A DNA stretch of 64,000 nt, taken from the NCBI GenBank assembly GCA_023374025.1, contig SIJG01000016.1, positions 1 to 64,000 of the forward strand. The letters are read 5' to 3'. Positions 12,128 to 24,545 of this stretch are shown here, piece by piece (positions within the stretch are counted from its first letter, which is position 1; every line of letters starts with the position of its first letter). The stretch is from Heterodera schachtii (lineage: Eukaryota > Nematoda > Chromadorea > Rhabditida > Heteroderidae). The notes beneath the pieces were generated by a model that was not told where the DNA came from, searched no databases, and saw only the letters and a program-made list of their open reading frames with translations. Made by a program: the position numbers and the translations under genes.

Positions 12128-12886
12128 CTAGCGAGTTCTGAGCGGGCGGGGGTTTTTCAGAGATTTGATCTCCAAGTCGACCACAAAATATTTGTACTCA
12201 CCTGCGGCAATATTGGCCTGATAGGCTTGTTGCCGCAGGGAGTACAAAATTTTGAGTTCGCTTTGGGTCATATCCCTGCGAACTTTGATGAATTGTGGAA
12301 AATTAGGAAATTTTTTCAGTGCATTACGAAAATTAAAAAGGAATTTGTCACGGGAAAATTTGTCCAAAAACGGCACCTTCAAAATTCGGTCTCTTTTTAC
12401 CCCTCCTTCGGGCTGTGTCCTGGGGTGGCGGTGAATGTCCGGCGAAAGTTTGTCTTTGATGCCGCATTCTTCTGCAATTTGTTCCACCAATGCCCGTCCG
12501 TCCATCGCCTCCGGCATTTTTTCGATGACTGCCCGAGTGGACTTTTCCTTCAGCTGTTCGGAGTTGATGATCGCCTCGGTGATCATCTGAGAAACGGCGC
12601 CCGTGCCAGAGAAAGGCGGCGGTTGACCCCATTGAACATTGCCGTTGTTAGGGATGGGGGCCGAAGAGGGGGAGGTGTGGTGGGGGTCACCAAATCGATG
12701 TCCATATCGATTCTCACCCTCTACGAGCCGTTCCACCAATTTTTCCAATTTTTCAAGACGTTCGATGATTGGGACAAGGGTAGGATTTCCAGACCCCTCG
12801 AGCAATTTTTCGAGTCGTTCTAGACGAACGAGAATCTCGTCTTCATCATTTTGAGTTGGAGAGTTTTGCCGTCGTTTTTTTGTCAT
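12128..12886 (-). CDS. LINE ORF1 protein (coiled coil, nucleic-acid-binding type)
   Basis: A 252-residue open frame beginning MTKKRRQNSPTQ. Residues ~18-60 have heptads (LERLEKLLEG, ERLEKLEKLVERL), indicating a trimer-type coiled coil. A proline-rich linker follows, then a basic domain (KVPFLDKFSRDKFLFNFR) and a tail, FIKVRRDMTQSEL...NPRPL, of the kind common in nematode and other CR1/Jockey ORF1s. The probable role is binding element RNA and chaperoning target-primed reverse transcription. The TAG stop at 12128-12130 is in the same frame as the downstream endonuclease frame, with no other stop between them. Confidence 0.8.
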   Translation of the reverse strand: MTKKRRQNSPTQNDEDEILVRLERLEKLLEGSGNPTLVPIIERLEKLEKLVERLVEGENRYGHRFGDPHHTSPSSAPIPNNGNVQWGQPPPFSGTGAVSQMITEAIINSEQLKEKSTRAVIEKMPEAMDGRALVEQIAEECGIKDKLSPDIHRHPRTQPEGGVKRDRILKVPFLDKFSRDKFLFNFRNALKKFPNFPQFIKVRRDMTQSELKILYSLRQQAYQANIAAGEYKYFVVDLEIKSLKNPRPLRTR

Positions 12887-12900
12887 TATTTAAGGATGAA

Positions 12901-13104
12901 TTAAAATAAAAACATATATGAATCAAATCCTATCAAAAAATGGTAAATAATTAAAAATTTACAAAAATAAATAAATAAATTAAAAATTATATTTTTATTT
13001 AAATTTTTTGTGATTTAATCAAAAAAACTTATTCAATATTCATGTTTGTTCGAATAACATTATGTTTTTATGTTTGACTCACATGTGATTTTTTTTTATC
13101 TAAT
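12901..13104. repeat. Right copy of the direct repeat flanking the LINE
   Basis: Partner of 8897-9099, in the same orientation. It directly abuts the LINE 5' end and continues into unrelated AT-rich DNA after TATCTAAT. Confidence 0.85.
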
Positions 13105-16100
13105 AGATAAAAATTTATATATCACTGAAATAAAGCCAATTAAATATCAGTTTTGTGAGTACATAATCGAAAAAATAATTTATTTAAAATGATTTATTTT
13201 AAACATATATAAATTTTATTTAAAAAATATTCTAGAGAGAATTATTTACGACATTTGATTTAAATAACTTAAATTAAAATTTTTTTAACGAACTTAATAT
13301 TATTAACATCAAGCCTAAAGATAATTTATGTTATGCTAAGGAACAGAGGAATTACAATAAAAGTATAACCAAAAAATAAAAAAACCGAAAAAATCTAAAA
13401 ATACAAAAAAAATTGTTTTAAATGATTATAATAGAATTCAAATAGCAGATTAAAGAAATAATCTTACTATTAAAATTAATGAACATAGTAAAAATTTATT
13501 CATTAAAAATATAAAAACTATTTATAATTTAAATAAAAAATATGAAAAAATACAATAGAATATTTTTATTTTATAGCATATTCTTGGATTGAAATAAATT
13601 AATGCATTTCTAAATTAGAAAGCAAATTATAATTTTACTTTATTAAAAAAGTCAAATAATTATATAAAATCAAATTTATCTTGCTATTGGAAGGCAGTTC
13701 TATATGTCCTCCAATATATTATAATTTTTAAAATCTAGCAAAAATTTATTAAAAGTTGTAACCAAAAAAGCTCGAAATATTTTGACTCAACAATTTGACC
13801 AAACTTTATTTGAAATTCAATAATTTTTTTGAAATTCAACTGAAGATAATAGAGAAATTTGTGGGTATCTATTATATAATTAAAATTGGTTGTTCTGAAA
13901 AAAATTATGAAGGAATTAATAATGTTAAATTTTTATGGTCATCCAAAAAATGTAAGGTCGTTTAAATGCATGAAAATTATTCCAATCAATTAATTCACAC
14001 CGCACTTAAATTTTAAAAATTTTATTGAAGTTCAAAAAAGTCAGGGTCGAAATTGTTGAGTCTAAATTTTCGAGCTTTTTTGGATACAAGTTTTTGTAAA
14101 TTTTTATTACTTTTTAAAAAATTATATAAGTAGTAGAGGATATGTTGAGCTAAGTTATGATTTATTATTTAGCAAATAATATTAAAATAATAATTAAATT
14201 TATTATTTCGAATGTTCATACTTTTTCCACTTCGCCCTAGCACCCTAATTAACATTGATGTTTTAAAAATATTTAAATTTTCAATTAAATAATTTGGAAA
14301 TAAAGATAATGAAGAAATTGTGAATATTTGATTTTATCTTAACAAAATTGGTAACTCAATAAAATGATTTTTAATTAATACATCGATTTTATGAGTAAAA
14401 TAGAATAAATTTTTTAAAAATAATTAATAAAAAACAAACATATTTTTAATTAATTTAAATCGGATTAAAAAAAATAATGTAATTTTTAAAAAAACAATAT
14501 TAATTTAATTTGAAATGTTAGGCTAAAAATAAAAATTAGAAGCAATGTTACGAAGATTTATTTAAATACAGAAAAAAGTATTAATAATTTATAATAAATG
14601 CGAACTCGATAAAATTTAAAATGTTTGAATTAAATATTCTTCAAAAAACTATTATATAAAAAACAAAATGACACTTTAAAAAAATCAATTAGAAAGAGAC
14701 AATTAAAGATTCAACTCATTAATTTCCTTATTAACTAAAAATTTATGAAAACATGGAATGAAAGATCTATTTTCATCAATAAGTCTCTTTTAAGTTTAAG
14801 ATAAAAAGAAAATTTTAAAAATAAAATTGAGAAATTTTGACCAGACAATTCACCGAATAAATAATTGGCCCATTAGGTTTAATTTGACCTTTAAATGCGA
14901 ATTTTGGCTTCACTGTGGGAATTGCGATGTTTTCCCTAAATGAGTTTTGTATTTCTGATTTGAATATTCATTGAATTGAATTTCGGATGATTTTTCATAA
15001 TTAATTAATAAGACTTAAAATGAAATTTTAAATGATTTATTTTTGAAACACAATAAAATATTAATAGTAAAAAATTCAATAATAATTACACAAATATCCA
15101 AATACGTTTATTTATAATAAATTTAAAAAAGTAATTAATAATTATTAGACAAAATATTTAATAAAAATGCCAAAAGAGTTTTCCTAAAGATCAAACGAAA
15201 ATAAATATAGAAAAATGCATAAATATGCCTAAGATTTAAAAAAGAAAGAAATTAATAACTTAAAATTAACAATACACGCAATACAAAGAGTCCAATTAAA
15301 TAATAAATAATTGAATATCATAAAAATTTAAATAAAAAAATATAAATTATGTGAAAATCTATTAAAAATTTATTATTAAAATAAAATAATGAATTAAAAT
15401 TGAGTGTAGGTTAATTTTATTTAATTCAACCAAATAACGGAAAAAAGTTATTGGCGTCAACGACTACAGTGAAAAGAACTTCCTAGTAGCTGCACAAGAA
15501 TGAAAATATTTTAGGAAACTTAATTCGATCAATTAATTAAATATCTAACTCAAATAAAAATTACAAAAGAATGATAAAATGTTTATTAATGAAATCACCA
15601 AATAAAATAAAATAAATTTAAAAGAAAATTAGTATTATTATATTATACTTAGGGTGTAACATAAGTTACCGCACAAATTTTTTCATTCAAATTAAAAAAT
15701 TCATAACTCCGTAATTTCTGCTCTTATTTTAATATTCTTTTTTTATTTTATTTATCATTGTCAGCTTGCACTATTCCAACTCCATTCATGAAGTTGGAGC
15801 TGTACAGGTTTAGTGAGAAGTTACCAACCAAATATAAGGCCATATTTGGACTCTTTTTTTCATTAAAATTTTTGAATTTTCATCTTTTGTTTAATATAAC
15901 TTTTAAAAAATAATAAAATAATTTATATTCATATATTTTTAAAAAGTTGAATTAATCTAATTCCAATTTTAAAAAATAAAAAATTCAATTTAACAAAAAA
16001 AACAAAAAACAAAATGACAATAAAAAGTTTGAATAATTCAATTAATTTATTTAATATTAAAATGTATTTCAGCGGCCTCAACAAAATGATAAATTGATTT

Positions 16101-19100
16101 TATTATTATCTTAATAAGCTTTTTCATTAAACTATCAGCCAATAATTGACTAAAATATATTATTAAAATATATAAAAATAATCTTTATATATTTTTAATT
16201 TTTTCAACAGCGTCCTGTATGGGTATCGGGACCAACCGTGTCATTTCAATAAAAAATCAAAAAATATTATAAAACATTAAAATAAATATAGAATTGAAAC
16301 AGTAAAATTAAAAACATAATACTTACAAATTGATGTTTAAATTATAATTGAAATCTTTGTTTTTTATAATTGATTAAAAGTGTAAATGGTATTAAAAAAG
16401 AGAGCAAATTATTTAATCATGAAAGACATAGAAAAGAATATGGTGAGAGGACATCAAGACTCTCAAGGATAAATTTATTTATATTTAACAAAATGCATCA
16501 ATTCCATTAATTATTTTCAAATATTGTGAAAAAAACTCTGAAAAATAAAAAAAAGAGAAAGTTAATTTAAAAATAATGAAAAAATTCGAAACAAAAAATG
16601 CAATAGCATAAATTCATTTTTTATTATAAAAAAATGAAAATTTGTAATAAGTTTTGCTAATGAATCACTGAATAAGCTAGTTATGTGAGGGATGCGATGC
16701 CGATAGTCACAAAAAAATATATTAAAGACACTTTAAATCCTTTAGATTCAATTTTAGATACTTATTTAAAGAATAAATAATAATTTTCTTTTAATTTTTC
16801 GAATGTTTTTAATTAGAAAAGTCATAATTAAAACCTAAACAAGAAAATAACAACTTAATTATAAAAGAATAGAAAATATTATTGAAATTAATAATAATAA
16901 TAAATAAACAGTAATATTAATGTAAATTAGCTTAACTATTTATTTTTATTTCATTTCAAACACTGTCCATTGATTTGCATATATTAAAAATTTATTCACA
17001 CTTAATTATTCAGCTTAAAGAAATTGATAAATAAAAAATAATTTATTAAAAAGGATCTATTTTACTTATTTATAATATATAAAAGAATTTATACAAAATT
17101 AAATTATCACGTAATTACTTTAAAACAAATCAATGGCAAAAAAAGTTTACTATTTCAACATATTAACTATCATCCCATTTTGTGTTTAATTGAAATATAT
17201 TAAATGATAAAAATCAAAATAAATATTAACTTCTAAAAATTTTAAAATAAATATTGTTAATAAATTATTGTATTACTTTTATTTTGATGATTTAAATCCT
17301 AAATTAATTTTCCCTAGAATATTTTCAATCTTATTAGCTCCTTTAACATAGATAATTACTATTCCTGCAGATTAACTAATTTTATTAAATAAAATTTTAA
17401 TTTTTTTTATATCTAACTTATTAATACTTTTTTTAACTAAATATTTACTAACATCGTTTGCCCGAATAAAATAAATAATTATTTAATTTGTCATAATTTT
17501 GATGTTATATTTTTTTATAATTTTTATTTTTTTAAATAAACGATTTTATAGCCTCACATTAAGAGTCGAAGAAACTTATTTTATGATTAAAACAAAGATT
17601 TTAATGATTTAAAAAATATTAAAATGTATATTTATTTTTAAAATTTATTACTAACTGCCGATTACTCAGATTTTTTAGTCTTTTTATTATTTAATATGTG
17701 ATTAATTTGAAGGTAATGATAGAAATAGTAATTTACAAATTTCATAAATATATATATATAAACTTCTATTATAGAAATACATTATTTTATATTTATTAGA
17801 TCATTTATTCATAATGAATTTATTTTAATTCCTGTTAAACTTTTGCATTCATTCCATGACAAAATGACGGAAATTTCTCTGAGTCTTTTTTATAGGAATT
17901 ATAAATGAACTTTGCAAGGTAAGATGCCAAAAATAGTCTCTGCATTTAATGCCCTTCTTAAAAATTTGGCCCGGTTTGACTATAAAATTTTTTGTATGTA
18001 TTTTTGGTAGACTGATAAAATTTAAATTGATTATATCTGATTTATATATAGAATCTTATTTTATATCTAATAAATTTCCATACTGTTTTAAAATAGATAT
18101 TTAAACAAATAATTTATATATATATTTTTAAATTAATAAATAATTTAAACAATTGATCTGTTGAAAATTTATCTAATTTAGAATATTATATTTCTATTTA
18201 TAGTTACAGATTTACATTAAAATTTCCTGTTTATTTTTACTTTTTTTACAATAATTTTTTAAATTTATTTTTCTTAATTATTTCATATGCATTAATTAGT
18301 CCATATTTTTATATTTAAGAACAAAATTTTTACTAATAAAATATATCTCAACTAATTCTAAAAGATAATATTTAAATTATTTACAGAATTAATTTGAAAT
18401 TTTGGTAATTTTTTTAAATAAATCCACTAAAATTGCATTTTTAATTATTAATTTTCGTCTTTAATCTAGGTTTAATATTCAAATGAAGTTTTTTTTTTTG
18501 CCAACACAAAATGCAAAATATTTATCTATTTGTAACCTTCTTAACATTTATTAATATATAAATAAAATCAAAAAGTTAATGTTTTTTATTCAGTGGAAAA
18601 ATGAAGAATCCGTTTAATTGCTTAAAGTTCGATCACACATTTATATTTTATATCACAATTCCTTTCAATATACAAGAAATTAATTTGTAATCGAGAATAA
18701 TGAGTTGATTTATAAAGAATAAAAATTGAAACATAAATTATCCTTTACAATACAAAATATCATCAATTTTTATTTGCTTTTAGAAAGTAAAAAATAAGTA
18801 AAGTGAGAAAATAATAAAGAAACCTAAATTTAATATTCCATTAATAATCATTTTACATCATAATATAAATAAAATTTTCTTTCTTTTTATTGTTTAAAAA
18901 TTTTTCTTAGAATTCAAAGATTTATAAAATGCCAAATTACCAATTACTTCGTATAATTCTATGCAATTCCATTTCACTGGACAACGAAATAAATTAAATA
19001 GACAATAATGAGTTGATTATCCTTAATTTACAATAATATTGCTTTTTTATCAAAATTACAGACAAAATAAAATCAATAAGTGGAATTTTTTAATAATAAA

Positions 19101-22100
19101 GATAATTGCTAATCTTTTTTCTTACGATAACCTAATCTTCAAACAAATTAATTCATTTAGCAAAAATTGATGATTTTTGTTATTTCTTAAAACTTACAAA
19201 AATAAGAATGCTAATAAAAGAATAACATTTCGATTAATAAAAAACAAAAAATCATAATTTAATTAACTCTTTACCAAAAATTATATTATTTATTGATTAA
19301 AAAAAATCAATTTTGCAAGTTTGAACAAAAATGAACCATGAAAAAATGAATATAAATAAATTGACAAAAAATATAATATTGATTTTTAGAATATAAAAAA
19401 AAAATTATAAATTCGAATTAAAAACCAAATTGCCTCTAATAAAGTCGTGAGCAAAATAATTATGATTAGAAATAAATAATACAATTTTTATTGAACATTG
19501 CATTAAATTAACAATGTCTCTATTAATTACAAAAATTATTAAATTTTTATTATTAAAAATTAAAAATTTTACAATTAATTCGCTTTTTATGAATATAAAA
19601 ATACATACATACACAATTCGTAAAAGTAACAAATGAGAGTTTTAGTTTATATACAAGGAAGAAAGAAAATATAATTTTATGCGTAGCATCAAGATAAATA
19701 AAAATTATTTAAATTAAAATAAAGAAATTCGCATAGTGTCACTTATTTAGATACATTAATATTCATGATTTTTATATTGCCGAGATTATATAAAAAATAG
19801 AAAAAACCAACTAACTAATAATTTTATTTTAAACTACAAAATTTAATTTAAATTAATTTTCCAAATTTACTAATAAGAATGAATCTTTCTCTTATATAAA
19901 AAAAACGAAGGAAACTATGATAACATTCATAAATATTAATAATGAAGTAATAGATTAATATTTCTTTAAAAAAACAAATATGAAAAAAGATAATTACTAT
20001 ATAAATTAGGTTAGAGGTTATTCATAATTATTCTATTTAAAAAATATTTTTTAAATAACTACTAATATCCTAAACTTCAAAATATAATTTTATACCATAG
20101 TTATTAATTCTTACTGGTCAACAACTAACAACCAGAGTGAAGGAGGTCTTGGAACGATTTAATATAAATTATAGGTAAAAATTATGAGTTTATGAATTAA
20201 TTTATTTCATAAACATAAAAGAAAAATATTCTAAAAATAAATATTATCAAAATTATTTTTTGTTTAAATACGTTTAAAAAATTTTGGAAATAAAGCCAAA
20301 CTTCAATCTACATTTAAACAAATTACAAAAAAAATTAATATTTATAGAAATAAATAGGTTTAATTTACGATAAACAAAAAAAAAATATTTATTGAAAATA
20401 AAAAAAGATGAAAAAAAATCTTGAAAAAGTATTATCTGTTATTTTAAACAAATAAAAAAATTTGAAAAACAATTTTTCATAAAGTGGGCACGTTTCAATA
20501 TTTTGTAAGCGTCATCATTTATCAGAATCAACCACAATTAATTAAGGAATTCTGAAATGAATTAATTAAGAAACGTAGGAAGCCTTGTTCAATTATTACA
20601 TATTATAGTATTTTTTCCCACATATAAATAGAAAATAAGTTTAAATTTATCTTTTATAATTTTTCGTTTTAAAACAATCAACAATAAATAAAAATTATTT
20701 AAAGTAATTAGTGTAATTTTTTATTTTTTGAATTTTTCACATTTACAACTTTTTTGTGTTTACTCATTTTATTTTAAATCGCATAATTATTTATAATTTT
20801 TCGTCTTATTTTATGCCTTTTATTTTTAAAAGAAAATTAGGTAAAATTGTTTATAATAGCTAAATAAATTTAATTAAATTGTATTTTAATTATATTTTAA
20901 AAAAATTTAATAAATTGTTTCTGTGACAGTTTTCTGAACGACGTAATTCATTTCAACAAATTTCTTCACTTTTTTTGTTTTATTAATCTTTTGTCATTTA
21001 GAATTATTATGAATATTCTAAAATATTGTAAAAAATCATTTATTGGTTTTAAACACTAATAATCATGTTGTCAAATTTCATACATTAAAATGAATATTTT
21101 GAAAGATTTACAAAATTATTATCAATTCTCAAAAATAAAAAGATAAGAATGAAATTATAAACAATTTAGAAAATTATTATTAGATAACACCAATTAATAA
21201 AAAAGAAAGGAATAAAGATGCTTGTGCACTTTTTCTGCAAGGCAATTGAGTTATTTGTCAAAAATTATTATTTTTCAGATATATTATTAAGAAGATTTTG
21301 CCAGAATATAAACCATAACGAAAATAAAATTTACAAAAGTGCTATTTCTTTGCAATCACTTTCTTCTAAAAATAACTATTTAAACAATTCAATTAAAATT
21401 ATTTAAATCACAAAGAAACTTTTAAATGCATTTATAATATAACTCAATAATTTCAGCAATATCCGCTTCGACATGATAATCGGACAATATTTGAATTTTG
21501 CGTTCACAAATTATCAATGGTTTAAATTCCACAAATCATAAGTCGGAATTATTTGTCCATAATTTTTTTTTGAAACTTAATGAAAGTTTTCTAAATTTAA
21601 GTTAAAAAGAGAATTCTTAAAGCTAAAGGCTATGCGACATAAAATTAAATCAAATAAACTAAATTTTAGCTTAGACAAGTAATATTACCTTTTTAAAAAT
21701 AAAAATGCCATATAATTTAATTTAATATAAATAGCTATTCATTCATAAAGAATGAACCTTTTTTAAAAACGAAAACTTCAGAAAAGCAACTCGGATGTAA
21801 AATATTTGGATATTAAAATAAAAATGATATTTCACAAATTGTTAAAAAATTAAATAAGGTTTTTATTCAACAATACAAATAAAAATAAATAATATTAATG
21901 AAATTTAAATTATATTACAATAAAAAATTGACCAAATTATTTATTTACTAAGTGCTTCCAAATCTACAGAATCAAATGTTTTTCATAAGTTATTAAAGAT
22001 ATTTTAAAAACTTATTTATAACTTACTTCAAAAAAGCAAAAAATTGATCACAATTATTGATAAAAAAAAATAAAAAATTTAATTGAAGACTCTTGAACGA

Positions 22101-23150
22101 ACTTTCGAAATCAGGATAATTTACTACACATGAGAGAAATGTTTACTCTAGCAAAAAAACCATAGATAAATAAGTTAAATCATTTTTTTATTCAAAATAT
22201 GTATTATAGTTTCATTTAATTTCAAGCTGTTAATCCAAGTTTGTTAAAATTTAACTTTAAAATATTATCAATCGTTTTTATATAATTTTTATGAATCGAT
22301 TTATATGTTCAAATATTACATGGTAAAATTGTTGCTTATTTTAGTGTCAAAGAAAATATTAGATGAAAAATAAAATTTAAGATAAATAATGAAGATGATT
22401 ATTTCAACAAATAAAATAAACTAATTTGAAAAAAAATTAATTAATGGATTTAGATTATAACCTTATAAAAACTAAAATATAAAAATTGAATAAAGAATAA
22501 TACAATATAAACGAGACAGATTAATCATCTTAAATTTATAAAAGTTTGTTTTATTAAATTATTTGGTTCTTGTTTGTTATCCGTGCAGAATCATAAGCAA
22601 AAATAAACACAAGAAGTAAACTAAAAAATCAAAAATAAAGCGAAATTGAAGCATAATAAGTTAAAATATTAAAAAAATGCTTTAGTCTTTATTATTTTCA
22701 AAATATAAATAAAAAACGAATTTAAAATTGAATGCGATGAAATATGTGTTTTTTATAAATAAATTTATAATTCAAAATGATAATTTTTCATTTTTATAGA
22801 TAATTATCAAATTTAAACTATTAATTCCGCGTATTTAAAAAATTAATTTTTAATTTTTAATTTTTTTTTACACTTCAAAATCATTATATTAGATGTTCTT
22901 TGCGATAAAAATTAAACTGAAAAGAATTTGAGAAAATTGCTCATATCAATTCAATTAGTTATAAATAATTATATACCTTTATAAATAAATCTTGTAACAA
23001 CTAAAACAGTTTAAAAAATAGAATAGATAAAATGAAAAAGGCAATTAAAATTGAATATGTATTTCCAACAATTTAATTTATTATAATATTAAATGGATTT
23101 AAATAAAATAGCAAAAAACCTTTGAAATAAATTTATTCCGAATAGTAGTT
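13105..23150. other. Ten-kilobase AT-rich desert
   Basis: Long A/T runs with stops in every frame; the few open frames (for example near 19405-19632 and 21218-21406) consist of Asn/Ile/Lys/Phe and are expected by chance. Slightly richer patches at 15650-15860 (GTTGGAGCTGTACAGG) and 14870-14950 could be old transposon debris, but nothing can be named. Confidence 0.7.
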
Positions 23151-23217
23151 AGTGACGACCAAACCACCGGATTACGGTAGTGACGTCACCCAAGCCAAAA
23201 GGTATTGGCTTGGTGCA

Positions 23218-23271
23218 GGCCATCTGAGCGCCAGGTATTGGCAGCCTGCCAGGGCCATCTGAGCGCCAGGC
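23218..23271. repeat. Short direct repeat GGCCATCTGAGCGCCAGG
   Basis: The 18-mer GGCCATCTGAGCGCCAGG occurs at about 23218 and again at about 23253, each next to GTATTGGC/CCTGCCAGG words. It marks the left edge of the GC-richer island at 23.2-25.6 kb. The function is unknown. Confidence 0.7.
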
Positions 23272-23410
23272 CAACTTAGGCCCAGAACCATACCTATTGA
23301 AGGGGTGCGCGACTTTTTTTTTGTGAAATTTTTTCTGAAAATTATTATTTTTTTCATTTTATTATTTTTATTTTTAGTAATTTTTTAAATTTTTATTCTA
23401 AAAATTCTGT

Positions 23411-23555
23411 CGCAGCCAAACGGACTCGAACTTTTGGTCTGCCACCAACCCAACACACTACCACTCTGCCATGAGACCACTTGCCAGAAAAGGATAATTG
23501 TCCACTATATGCTGCAAAGATGATGGCGTCATCACTGCGAGGGTTACTGTAGTCC
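23411..23555 (-). repeat. tRNA-like (SINE-type) repeat, copy 1
   Basis: Read on the minus strand, the last ~75 bp contain an A-box-like GGCAGAGTGGTAGTG and a B-box-like AGTTCGAGTCC at the spacing of an internal RNA polymerase III promoter. The fold is not a proper tRNA: acceptor and anticodon stems do not pair. About 70 bp of unrelated body lie upstream of the boxes. A second copy follows in the same orientation. Confidence 0.6.
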
Positions 23556-23577
23556 GGTCAAAATTTCGCAATAAATT

Positions 23578-23725
23578 AGCCGCAGGCTAACGGACTCGAA
23601 CTTTTCTCTGCCACCAACCCAACACACTACCACTCTGCCACGCGACCACTTGCCAGAAAAAGGATAATTGTCCACTATATGATGCAAAGATGATGACGTC
23701 ATCACTGCGAGGGGTACTGTAGTCC
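23578..23725 (-). repeat. tRNA-like (SINE-type) repeat, copy 2
   Basis: Roughly 90% identical to 23411-23555, including ACTCGAACTTTT, CCACCAACCCAACACACTAC and GATAATTGTCCACTATATG. The two units lie about 165 bp apart, head to tail. A related tRNA-like core, with a better B box, lies at 58351-58420. Confidence 0.6.
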
Positions 23726-23921
23726 TTCGAAAAACTTTAAAAATACGCAAAATAGGCCAAAACGCCACAATATATACATAACGCCATAATTTATTGAAAC
23801 GAAAACCTTTCGCATTAAATTCAAATTCAAAAATTGGCGGGAAAAGTGGCGTCGTTTTGTTTCTATCCTTACTCCTACCCTTTTTTCAAAATCATTCCTA
23901 TCTTCTTCCATCATTTATTAG

Positions 23922-24441
23922 CATGAATATTTTCTGTTTCTGTCTTTTACAATGGTGTTTAGCCAAACCAAATATGAATTTCAACAATTGGACTACGCCG
24001 ATTGATGAACAAACAATGATTGAAAGCTTTTCTTTGGACGAACCATCAAACGAGCTACAATTTGTTCAGGTTAACCTTTATTAATATTATCAAATAGAAA
24101 TAATATTTTAGAAAATGGACGAAGAATTGAACAAAAAGGAGGAGCCGCCGTTCACTCTCGCCGAATGTTGCACAGCATTTGATCTGGTTGCGGTCATGTT
24201 CGACTGCAAAATTCCGGTGCCGTACGAGGAGGAGCAGAAGCGTTACGTCTTCGAGCACCAGGACAAGCCGCGTCTCATCAACATCAGCGAAGAAGGAGAC
24301 CAAATTGAGTTCAAAGGAATTGTCAAGCAGTTTGGATACGTCCTAAGCGTTGAGACTATTTACTTCGACAAAGAAAAGGGGATTGATGAATTCTATAACT
24401 TCCTCCGTAACAATGTCATCTGTTTCTTCAGTGTTGATTAA
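23922..24441 (+). CDS. Unrecognised protein, member 1 of a paralogous pair
   Basis: Two exons: 23922-24069, intron 24070-24111 (GT-AG, 42 bp), 24112-24441 ending TAA. The product is acidic. If translation starts at 23922 the first ~14 residues (MNIFCFCLLQWCLA) resemble a short signal peptide; a start at the Met in front of NFNNWTTPID would give a cytosolic protein. The body (ECCTAFDLVAVMFDCKIPVP ... IEFKGIVKQFG ... YFDKEKGIDEFYNFLRNN, then VICFF) matches the next gene along its whole length. Codon use and GC are far above the background, so it is a real gene. I do not recognise the family and propose no function. Confidence 0.75.
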
Positions 24442-24545
24442 TAAAGTGCTTTGAAAATGCTAAATTATTTCGCGTACTGTTTACTGTACAAACATTCATA
24501 TTTTTAATTTTCCTCAATCTTATTTTACGATTTTTATTGGAAAAA

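Larger units (their letters stand above)
9100..12900 (-). mobile_element. CR1/Jockey-like non-LTR retrotransposon (LINE), nearly full length
   Basis: On the minus strand it has ORF1 (coiled coil plus an RNA-binding-like tail), then ORF2 with an apurinic-type endonuclease and a reverse transcriptase, followed by about 200 bp of A/T-rich 3' tail. Only 14 nt separate the ORF1 start codon (12886) from the right flanking repeat, so the 5' UTR is missing or very short. ORF2 has a single visible frameshift. The near identity of the flanking repeats suggests a fairly recent insertion. Confidence 0.9.

Noticed and set aside
12227..12823. Long plus-strand open frame (198 codons) inside the LINE
   Set aside because: It is the antisense shadow of ORF1, which has the coiled coil and the RNA-binding-like tail.
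8897..13104. Treating the 203-bp repeats as LTRs of a retroelement
   Set aside because: They have no TG/CA ends, no promoter, and the element between them is a LINE with endonuclease and a CR1/Jockey-type reverse transcriptase.
19405..19632. Open frame of 75 codons in the desert, with other similar ones (21218, 27893, 30521, 33065, 44950, 47806, 63223)
   Set aside because: Composition is Phe/Ile/Asn/Lys/Leu only, as expected from A/T-rich random DNA, with no splice or motif support.
23411..23555. Functional tRNA gene on the minus strand
   Set aside because: A and B boxes are present but acceptor and anticodon stems do not pair; treated as a tRNA-like repeat.
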